NCBI GenBank assembly: GCA_016935315.1
Contig: JAFGRD010000026.1
Span: 1 to 64,000, forward strand
Direction of reading: 5' to 3'
Source: Pirellulales bacterium
GTDB taxonomy: Bacteria > Planctomycetota > Planctomycetia > Pirellulales > Thermoguttaceae
Length of the DNA stretch: 64,000 nucleotides
A program made the translations under genes and the position numbers. A model generated the notes under the pieces. The model saw only the letters and a program-made list of their open reading frames with translations. It was not told the DNA's origin and made no database searches. Every line of letters starts with the position of its first letter. Within the stretch, counting starts at the first letter, position 1. Positions 36,652-43,689 of this stretch are shown here, piece after piece.

Positions 36652-37626
36652 TTATCGCTCTTCCTGGGCCGCCAGGTCCAGCCAGCGCCGGTAGAGCTGC
36701 TCGATCTGGGCCTTGTCCACCTTTCCATCCCACGCCGCCACGCCGTAGCGCAACGCCAACGGCTTGGCGGCCTCGACCTTCAGCGGCTGCCGGTCCAGAC
36801 CGAGCGTGGCGGAGATGTAAGCGAAGTTCTCCATGGTGAACCACGTGGCGGGATGCCGGGCGTTGGTCTTGTCGTCGAAGACGGCGATCGTCACCGGATT
36901 GCCGTCCGCGCTGGCCGTGTAGGCACACCAGCGTGACCGCACGGCGTTGGTTCCCTCAACGCCCGTCCGGCCGTCGGCGTTGGAAAACTCACCACCGGTG
37001 TCCATGGAGGGGAGAAACCGCATTCCCAGACCGAAGTAGGGCGAGCCGCTAAGCGTCACCGACAGCTTGCCCTCCGGCGGCGACAGCCGGCAGCGCCAGG
37101 TCACCAGCGTCGTGGGGACGTCGAAGGGCGCATGGACCCAGATGTTTCGCTCTTCGGCCAACAGCGGCGTGCGGCCGTCGGCGTGCGTCCAATCGAGGAA
37201 CTGACTGAAATGGCCAAAGGCCTCGGAGCCGTCGGCGCTTCCCACCCAGGGCCCTTCGACCCGGCGGCTGATCTGGCGTCCGCTGTCGTCCCACTCAGCC
37301 CAACAATCCACGCCGTCGACGGCCACGGCGAACATCAAGGCGTGGTGATGCCGGTGGTCGACCGGCGCGTCGCGCAGCACGTTGATCCCGGCCGGCGTGA
37401 AGAGTTGCTTCACATAGGGTTTTCTGGGATTCGGTGTCACCTGGTACTGGAGTTTCGGCTGGAAGGCGCCCTCCGGACGGGCGCGGATACTCAGCCGGAT
37501 CTCGTCATCGCTTTGGGTAGCGCTGGCGTTTTTCTGCCCATGTGTCGGGACCGCGGCGCCGAGCGCCACGATGTACGCCAGGACCGCCGCTTTCCGCTGG
37601 AATCCCCGTGTCTTGTTTGCCGCCAT
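36652..37626 (-). CDS. Secreted DUF6807 (PmoA-like) protein
   Basis: 324 residues with a signal peptide of about 30 residues (AAVLAYIVALGAAVPTHGQ). The DUF6807 core shows NPRKPYVKQLFTPAGINVLRD and DHRHHHALMFAVAVDGVDCW, the conserved histidine cluster, and later FTMENFAYISATLGLD. The domain is common in planctomycete secreted proteins and is often labelled methane-oxygenase PmoA-like, which is a historical name and not evidence for methane oxidation. An active role on sugars is possible because the fold resembles galactose mutarotases. The gene stands alone. Confidence 0.8.
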   Translation of the reverse strand: MAANKTRGFQRKAAVLAYIVALGAAVPTHGQKNASATQSDDEIRLSIRARPEGAFQPKLQYQVTPNPRKPYVKQLFTPAGINVLRDAPVDHRHHHALMFAVAVDGVDCWAEWDDSGRQISRRVEGPWVGSADGSEAFGHFSQFLDWTHADGRTPLLAEERNIWVHAPFDVPTTLVTWRCRLSPPEGKLSVTLSGSPYFGLGMRFLPSMDTGGEFSNADGRTGVEGTNAVRSRWCAYTASADGNPVTIAVFDDKTNARHPATWFTMENFAYISATLGLDRQPLKVEAAKPLALRYGVAAWDGKVDKAQIEQLYRRWLDLAAQEER

Positions 37627-37715
37627 GATGTGACCTCCGCCGGGAAAGAAAAACGAGAATCGGGTTCTCTGGACGAGTCCCGCCAGCGACTCATTCTAAT
37701 CGACGTGAGGGCGTC

Positions 37716-40238
37716 TCACCAGCCGGCAAACACTTCGCCGATCTGGGCCGCCGTGGGCTCGCGGCGCAGTCCGGGCGAAAGCAGGCCGCTCATGAGGCTG
37801 CCGGGCTGGGAGCCGAGATCCGGCAAACCCAGCACGTGACCCAGTTCGTGGGCGACGACCGTCAGCAGGTCCATCCGGTCGGCCGCCGACGGATCGACCA
37901 CGGCCGATTCCGCGCCGCTGCCGAAGGCGAATTCCTCATCGTCGGCTGGCGTGGGATCGACGAACCAGCCGTAGCCAGCCGCGTCGCGATCGAGGTAGAT
38001 CGTGTCCGACTCGCTCAGTCCCAGCGTGGCGCCCGGCAGATCGGCGATCACGAAATCGACGGCCGCCAGATCGGCCTGCGGTGCGGCGGCTTCCCAACGG
38101 GCGACGGCCTCGGCCACGATCGGCCGGAGCTGCTCGTCGGCCAAGACGCCGGCCTGGGCTCCGGCCGTGGCCTCGCCGCCGGCCGCCAGCAGGGGCAGCG
38201 CACCGGGTCCGTTCCAGTCGCCCACGATCGGCAGCAGCCCCGCGCCGCCGGCCCCGTAGACGAAATTCAGATCGGCGTAGCCGGTGGTGTTGGTGTTTCG
38301 CAGCAGCAGGGCCGAGACGGCCGGGTCGTACAGCCCGATGGTGTCGGTGCCGTCGCGGTTCCAGTCGCCCGCCAGCGGCGTCGAACCGGCGCCGCCGGCG
38401 CCATAGGCGAACTCGCGGTCGGCCACGCCGGTGTCGTTGGAATTGCGCAGCATAAACAACGAGGTGGCCGGGTCGTAGAGCCCGATGCTGCCGATGCCGT
38501 TGCCGTCGAAGTCGCCGGCGATCGGTTGCAGTCCGGCCCCGCCGGCGCCATAGATGAAGTTGAGATTGGCGAAGCCGGCATTGTTGGAGTTGCGCAGCAG
38601 GAACCGCGAATCGGCCGGATCATAGAGTCCGACCGTGTCGATGCCGTCGCCGTCCCAGTCGCCGATCACCGGCAGCAGGCCCACTCCGCCGGCGCCGTAG
38701 ACGAAGTCGAGGTCGGCGAACCCGGCGTCGTTGGAGTTGCGCAGGAGGAATTGCGACGTGGTCGGATCGTACAGCCCGATGGTTGCCAAGCCGTCGCCGT
38801 CCCAGTCGCCGGCAATCGGCACCAGCCCGGCCCCACCAGCGCCATAGGCAAGCTGAAGGTCCGCGGTGCCGGTCGTGTTGGCGTTGCGCAGCAGGAACAG
38901 CGAAGTGGCCGGATCGTAGAGCCCCGGCGTCTTGGCGTCGTCGCGGAAGCTGCGGATCTGGATCGAATCGAGCACGGCCGCCGGGCTGTATTGCCACGCC
39001 ATGACGAATCCACCCGAGGCGTTCATGGCCACCGACGGCAGGAACAGGTCGTGCTTGATCGAGGTGGTCGGGCGCTGGACGCTGCGGGGTTTGCCGCGGG
39101 CGGTGGTCGACGCGTCGGCCGAAAACTGCGCGAAGAAGACGTCGAAATCCCTCAGCGGCACGTCCTGATAGGTCACCACGATGCGATCGGCCGACATGGA
39201 GACGTTCGAGGCCGTTTGCCTGCCGGAGCGGGTGTCGACGAGCACCTCGGGCCCCCGGACGACGCCCTTGGAGGTGAACTGTTGCAGGAAGACGTCGTCC
39301 TCGCGCGCCGAGGTCGCATTGGTCCAGGTGATGGCGAAATTGCCGTCGGCACCGACGGCCACCGAGGATGCGTACTGGTTCCGCCCGCCATCGGTGGTAT
39401 TGGCCTGGGTCCGGGCCTTGCGCTCCGTCCCATCGGCATTGAAGATCCGGAAGTAGACGTCGCGATCGCCGCCGCCGACCGGCTGCTCGGTCCAGGCGAT
39501 CACGAAATCGTTGGTGTCGGACGCAATGGCGATGTCGGGCTCGGTTTCGTCGAGGCTGGTATTGCCGGCGGCGACCTGGTCCTCGTCGGTCTCGGCGGTG
39601 CCGCTGGAGTCGAAGCGGCGGAAATTGACTTCCCAGCTTCGGCTGCCCAGCTTCCGCTGCCAAGTCACCACGAAGCTCCCGTCGTCGGCCATGGCAACCC
39701 GGGCGTTCTGGTGGGTGCTCACGTCGTCGGCCGTGCTGACGACAGTGACCGATCCCACGCGGTTGCCCGAGGAATCGAACCGCTGGAAGAGCACGTCGTT
39801 GCTACCGCTGCCGTCGACATTGGATCGCGTCCAGACGACCACGAAGTTCCCGCTGGCGTCCACCGCCACATCGGCGTCGGTTTCGTTATCGGAGGTGGCC
39901 CGGGCGAACTGCTGCTCGGTGAAAACCGGATTTCCGTAGGCGTCGAGCAGTTGAAAGAAGATGTCGGAGTCGGCCCCGCTGAGGGCGTCCCAAACGACCA
40001 CGGAGTTGCCGCTGGGGGCCATGGCAACCTCGGGGCGGAGCTGGTTGTAGAGGATGTCCGTGCTGGCCGTGTCCACGTCGCCGGTCGCCCGCGCGCTGAG
40101 CAACATCCGGTTCTCGAGTTGCTCGAAGCGTGCCTGCCGGCCGCGTGCGCGCCGGGGGTCACGAGGTAGGGACGGCTGTCTCCCGGCCGGACTGTCTGAT
40201 GCATGCCCGAAACCACGCCGGATAGAGCTTGGCCACAT
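37716..40238 (-). CDS. Giant secreted protein with LEPR-like N terminus, 49-residue repeats and a C-terminal metalloprotease motif
   Basis: 840 residues. The N terminus is arginine-rich and ends in RQARFEQLENRMLLSARA, a variant of the planctomycete LEPR export/anchor motif. Residues about 55-420 are beta-rich repeats around VVWDALSGADSDIFFQLLD and related stretches. Five 49-residue repeats follow (DNA 38200-38935, 147 bp period), each with GDWDGDG, TIGLYDP and FLLRNSN motifs, which resemble FG-GAP-like calcium-binding blades. Near the C terminus, VVAHELGHVLGLPD is a zinc-protease HExxHxxGxxD site, with SLMSG as a possible Met-turn. It is probably a secreted, calcium-stabilised peptidase or a protein degraded into one. 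Confidence 0.75.
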   Translation of the reverse strand: MWPSSIRRGFGHASDSPAGRQPSLPRDPRRARGRQARFEQLENRMLLSARATGDVDTASTDILYNQLRPEVAMAPSGNSVVVWDALSGADSDIFFQLLDAYGNPVFTEQQFARATSDNETDADVAVDASGNFVVVWTRSNVDGSGSNDVLFQRFDSSGNRVGSVTVVSTADDVSTHQNARVAMADDGSFVVTWQRKLGSRSWEVNFRRFDSSGTAETDEDQVAAGNTSLDETEPDIAIASDTNDFVIAWTEQPVGGGDRDVYFRIFNADGTERKARTQANTTDGGRNQYASSVAVGADGNFAITWTNATSAREDDVFLQQFTSKGVVRGPEVLVDTRSGRQTASNVSMSADRIVVTYQDVPLRDFDVFFAQFSADASTTARGKPRSVQRPTTSIKHDLFLPSVAMNASGGFVMAWQYSPAAVLDSIQIRSFRDDAKTPGLYDPATSLFLLRNANTTGTADLQLAYGAGGAGLVPIAGDWDGDGLATIGLYDPTTSQFLLRNSNDAGFADLDFVYGAGGVGLLPVIGDWDGDGIDTVGLYDPADSRFLLRNSNNAGFANLNFIYGAGGAGLQPIAGDFDGNGIGSIGLYDPATSLFMLRNSNDTGVADREFAYGAGGAGSTPLAGDWNRDGTDTIGLYDPAVSALLLRNTNTTGYADLNFVYGAGGAGLLPIVGDWNGPGALPLLAAGGEATAGAQAGVLADEQLRPIVAEAVARWEAAAPQADLAAVDFVIADLPGATLGLSESDTIYLDRDAAGYGWFVDPTPADDEEFAFGSGAESAVVDPSAADRMDLLTVVAHELGHVLGLPDLGSQPGSLMSGLLSPGLRREPTAAQIGEVFAGW

Positions 40239-40503
40239 CCTGTTCTCTCCTTGCTTCGACGAACGTCAACAGGCTTGATCGAGGTACACCTGCCCCCTTG
40301 ACCGTGTGCCGGATACGGCCCAGGTCATGATCGGGTCACGCAAGATTCATCGTCTCGGCGGAAGTTTCGGAACAGTCCAATTGTATAAGATTGGATCGGG
40401 CGGGGGGCTTGAAACGAGCGATCGGGGCAAGGTTTGCGGGCTGCGGAAAATGGTTGGGCAGAATGGCGCGTTGGGCCACTTGACGAAAGGACAGAAGCAG
40501 CGG

Positions 40504-42357
40504 TCAACGGTCCAGTGCCAGCGTGAGCACGAAACAGGCCCCTCCGGTCACGCTCTCGTCGAACTGCAAATCGCCGCCCATGTTTCGGGCCAGCCGGCGG
40601 CTCAGCGCCAGGCCCAGCCCGACCCCCGGCGCCGTGTGCGCCGCCTCGCGGGCCGACTTGCCGAAGCTGCAAAACAGATGCCGCCGCGCCGTGCCGGAGA
40701 GCCCCGGCCCGTGATCGCGCAGCCGCACTTCGGCCGCGTTGCCGTTGCGCCCCAGCATCAAATGAATCCGCTTGTCGGAAACGTCCGCGGCGTATTTGCA
40801 CGCGTTGTCCACCAGATTGAAAAGGACCTGCTCGGCCGCCGAGACGTTAACACGGACCCGAACCGCGCCCGAACCGTGGTCCGACTGAACCACCAACTCC
40901 TTGCCGCCTTGCGCGGCGCGCGCCGCCAGACGCCCCTCCATCTGCTCGATCAGCCGGTCCAAGGCAACCGTCTCCAGCCGCCCGTCGGCCCGGCCGCGCT
41001 CCAGGCGGGCGTAGGCGAGCACGTTTTCCACCAGATGACCCAGGCGGGCCGCCTCGGCACGGAGGGTGTTCAGATAATGCTTCTGTTGTTGCGGGTCGGG
41101 CACCATGCCTTCGGCCAACATCTCCGCGTACATCTGGAAGGTCGTTAACGGAGTCCGCAACTCGTGGGTGACCGCCGAGACGAACGACGCCCGACGCTCG
41201 CTCAACCGCACCACCCCCCACAGCAACAGACCGACCGCCACGGCCGCCAGCAACATGCAGCTCCAGGCGATGGCCAGCGAGAGTCGGATCGGCCACCGGG
41301 AGTTCGCCGCCGACACGGACGGGGGATCGCCGACGAGGCCATCCACGGTCGGCTTGCCGGGCAGCAGTCGGACGGGCAAGGCCGCTAGCATGCCGTCCAC
41401 GTGGTCGCCCGAGCCTGCGAGCACGGGTTTCAGATCCGCCTGGGGGAGGAGATCCCCGACCATCTCCAACAGTGACGTCTTGACCGCCGACCAGTCGAGC
41501 AGGCATCCCTGGACGTATTCATTGCCCCCGGCGGTGATGCGCCGGGCCAGCAGGAGCTCGCCGTCGATCCAAAGCGGCGTCATTACCACGCCGTGCACGT
41601 CCGTGGGAGGCAACAGCAGACTGTTCAGCGCGTTGGCCGCAAACTGACCCTGGGCCATCGCGTCGGTGTTCTGGCGAATCACCTGGTTGCGTTCGTTGAA
41701 TTCGACCGTGCCGCGCCCGTAGTTCTCCAGATCGAGCTGCCGCTGTCGCTGCTGGACTTGTCGCTGTTCGACCGTTTGAAACAGCGGCGAAATAATGGCC
41801 TCGACCGGTTCCGGCGTGTGCTCGGGAAGCCTGGCCAGCAGCTTCTGCCGATCGACCAGGCTCTCGATGCGGGCGAGCTGTTGCTGCGCGCGTTCCACCG
41901 AGGCTCCACTGACATGCTCCGGAACGGCCAGGCGGAGGTTGCCGTCGCGAGGCACCTGCGGCGACGTGAGCCGGCCGTCGGGCTCGAACTGGAAGTATAC
42001 CCGGATGTTCGGCAGGTTCTCAGACAGCAAGGGGGAAGGAATCAGCATCTCGCCGCTGTCGCGGGGGCGGAACATGTTTCCATACGCCCGGGCCAACGGC
42101 AAGAACGAGCTGTAGGCGAAATAGGGACGAACGCTCTCCTGGGCGACAAACGGGGCCAGGGCCGAATCGATCCTCCAGAGGGCCAGGCGGATCCGCTCCT
42201 CCCAGGCCGCCTTGCGCCAGGCCTCGGCCTCCTGCCGGCGCGCCTCGGCTTCCGCCCGATCCAAGCGCAACGCCGCCAGGCTGATCCAACTCACCGCGGC
42301 CAACACCACGACCAGACAGAACAGAAAGCCGATCCAGATGGGCCAGGAACGTCTCAT
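40504..42357 (-). CDS. Membrane sensor histidine kinase
   Basis: 617 residues. Helix 1 covers about residues 6-30, then a periplasmic sensor region of about 330 residues with no recognised ligand motif, then helix 2 (SLAIAWSCMLLAAVAVGLLLW, about 365-386). The HisKA domain holds the phosphorylated His in SFVSAVTHELRTPLTTFQMY (about residue 402). The ATPase domain has NLVDNACKYA (N box), DHGPGLS (G1) and GVGLGLALSRRLA (G2). The start lies ten bases after the regulator gene, so the two form one operon with the regulator first. The signal sensed is unknown. Confidence 0.92.
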   Translation of the reverse strand: MRRSWPIWIGFLFCLVVVLAAVSWISLAALRLDRAEAEARRQEAEAWRKAAWEERIRLALWRIDSALAPFVAQESVRPYFAYSSFLPLARAYGNMFRPRDSGEMLIPSPLLSENLPNIRVYFQFEPDGRLTSPQVPRDGNLRLAVPEHVSGASVERAQQQLARIESLVDRQKLLARLPEHTPEPVEAIISPLFQTVEQRQVQQRQRQLDLENYGRGTVEFNERNQVIRQNTDAMAQGQFAANALNSLLLPPTDVHGVVMTPLWIDGELLLARRITAGGNEYVQGCLLDWSAVKTSLLEMVGDLLPQADLKPVLAGSGDHVDGMLAALPVRLLPGKPTVDGLVGDPPSVSAANSRWPIRLSLAIAWSCMLLAAVAVGLLLWGVVRLSERRASFVSAVTHELRTPLTTFQMYAEMLAEGMVPDPQQQKHYLNTLRAEAARLGHLVENVLAYARLERGRADGRLETVALDRLIEQMEGRLAARAAQGGKELVVQSDHGSGAVRVRVNVSAAEQVLFNLVDNACKYAADVSDKRIHLMLGRNGNAAEVRLRDHGPGLSGTARRHLFCSFGKSAREAAHTAPGVGLGLALSRRLARNMGGDLQFDESVTGGACFVLTLALDR

Positions 42358-42367
42358 TCCGGTTGCG

Positions 42368-43075
42368 TCATTTCCCTATCGATTCGTTGGCCACCATGTA
42401 GCCCTTGCCGCGAACAGTCAGAATCACCGCAGGCCGGCCCGCGTCCTTTTCGATCTTCTCTCGGAGCCGGGCAATATGCATGTCGATGGTCCGGGTGGAG
42501 ACCCCTCGGGGGCTGATTCGCCAGATGTTTGCCAACAGCTCGTCGCGCGCGATGGCGCGCCCCGAGTTGGCGGCCAGGTAGTGTACCAGCTCGACTTCGC
42601 GTTCGGAAAGCTCCACGCGGCGCCCGTCCTGGAATCGCACTTCGCGCCGTGCCAGGTCGATCCGCCCGTCCGGAATGGAAATCTGGGGCACATGGTCCGG
42701 GCGCTCCGGGGAGCGGCGGATGACGGCTTCGACGCGAGCGAGCAACTCCTTGACGCTGAACGGCTTGACCACGTAGTCGTCGGCGCCGTCGCGGAGGCCG
42801 CGGACCCTGTCGGCCTCTTCGCCTCGAGCCGTAAGAATGATAATCGGCAAGGTGGGGCGCAGCCGCCGCACCTGATCGAGAATCTCCAGGCCGTCGCGCT
42901 TGGGAAGCACCAGGTCCAGCAACAACAGATCGAACTCCTGCCGGAGTGCCATTTCCAGACCGATTTCCCCGTCCGGCGCCTCCAGCGTGTCGTAGCCGGC
43001 GAAGCGGAGGGCGTCCACGATCCCTCGACGGATAGGCGGGTCGTCTTCAATCGTCAGGATCCGTAGCCGCGACAT
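42368..43075 (-). CDS. OmpR/PhoB-type response regulator
   Basis: 235 residues from the ATG at 43075, preceded by GGGAGAA at a suitable distance; the frame to 43324 is not used. The receiver has TIEDDPPIRRG (acidic pocket), the phosphorylated Asp in LLLLDLVLPKRDG (about residue 52), ILTARGEEAD and the lysine in DYVVKPFSVKELLARV. The winged-helix DNA-binding domain has ELSEREVELVHYLAANSGRA and VSTRTIDMHIARLREKIEKD. Partner of the kinase immediately downstream. Its targets are unknown. Confidence 0.93.
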   Translation of the reverse strand: MSRLRILTIEDDPPIRRGIVDALRFAGYDTLEAPDGEIGLEMALRQEFDLLLLDLVLPKRDGLEILDQVRRLRPTLPIIILTARGEEADRVRGLRDGADDYVVKPFSVKELLARVEAVIRRSPERPDHVPQISIPDGRIDLARREVRFQDGRRVELSEREVELVHYLAANSGRAIARDELLANIWRISPRGVSTRTIDMHIARLREKIEKDAGRPAVILTVRGKGYMVANESIGK

Positions 43076-43383
43076 CGTTTTCTCCCGTCGCCCGAAGGCG
43101 AAACCCCCAGTGAATTCTACCAAGATACGGCGGACTTTGGTGTAACACGTTTGTAACGGCAAGAACGGACATGAATGTGTCGGCAGAAGGGCAGAGGCCG
43201 GAAGAGCCGCCACCCCCTCGCATCGGGGGAAGATGGCCCACATCGACCGGCACGACCCTCGCAGTTGGGGCAACCGTTCGCCGCCGCCGGCTGCCTCCGA
43301 TTCGGTGGGCCGCCGACGGCGCATCCTCCCGGACGCCTTGTTGTATATTTCAATAATAGGGTGATCAGGCAGCTAGCGCCAGA

Positions 43384-43506
43384 GATACGGCAGGGCACAC
43401 CCTTTCTGTGCCTGGTGCGAGCTAGGTTCAGGGCGTATCGGTTGGTCGCGTCGCGGTATTCACCGCATTTTCGCACGTGACCGCAGATCTGCGGCCTGTT
43501 TTTCTT
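43384..43506 (+). ncRNA. Candidate structured small RNA with intrinsic terminator
   Basis: Four hairpins line up: GATACG (43384-43389) with CGTATC (43434-43439); inside it CAGGGCACA (43391-43399) with TGTGCCTG (43407-43414); GCGGT (43453-43457) with ACCGC (43462-43466); and CCGCAGATCTGCGG (43481-43494) followed by a T-rich stretch to 43506, which looks like an intrinsic terminator. No open frame explains it. The promoter is not clear; TTGTTGTATATTTC near 43338-43351 is AT-rich. It could be an independent sRNA or a leader element for the hybrid kinase. Confidence 0.4.
43481..43506 (+). terminator. Candidate intrinsic terminator
   Basis: The perfect palindrome CCGCAGATCTGCGG is followed, after CCTG, by TTTTT and CTT. 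It would end a plus-strand transcript before element copy D. Confidence 0.45.
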
Positions 43507-43562
43507 CGATGATTGGGCAATCGGTTCGATGGCATGGCCACGGGCCGTTGGGCTGAGAGTTT

Positions 43563-43665
43563 ATTGACGTTTGCACAGTCAATGCGCGAGGGCGACCAAC
43601 GGGAGCCCGATTTTTCCGGCCTCCCGTTGGTCGGCCTTGATCATTCGCAATGCAGACATCAACAG
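43563..43665 (+). repeat. 103-104 bp palindromic element, copy D (best-preserved stem)
   Basis: 103 bp. Starts TATTGACGTTTGCACAG and ends GCAGACATCAACA. The internal stem is perfect: CGACCAACGGGAG faces CTCCCGTTGGTCG with loop bases CCCGATTTTTCCGG. It ends 24 bases before the ATG of the hybrid kinase and so lies in that gene's 5' leader. Confidence 0.92.
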
Positions 43666-43689
43666 GATAGTCGCTGGGGACCGCAACGG

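Larger units (their letters stand above)
43076..43689. other. Divergent intergenic region with a possible structured RNA and element copy D
   Basis: This 614 bp gap contains, in order, the regulator's promoter side, a segment of stacked hairpins ending in a terminator (43384-43506), and palindromic element copy D (43563-43665), whose end is only 24 bases before the hybrid-kinase ATG. No protein-coding gene is supported. Confidence 0.55.

Noticed and set aside
38200-38935. Tandem 147 bp repeats considered as a possible CRISPR or satellite array
   Set aside because: They are in frame within a protein and encode 49-residue repeats; there are no spacers.
37836-40169. A 777-residue open frame on the plus strand opposite the metalloprotease gene
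   Set aside because: Its repeats are the mirror of the 147 bp repeats of the minus-strand gene, and it lacks a signal or ribosome-binding site.
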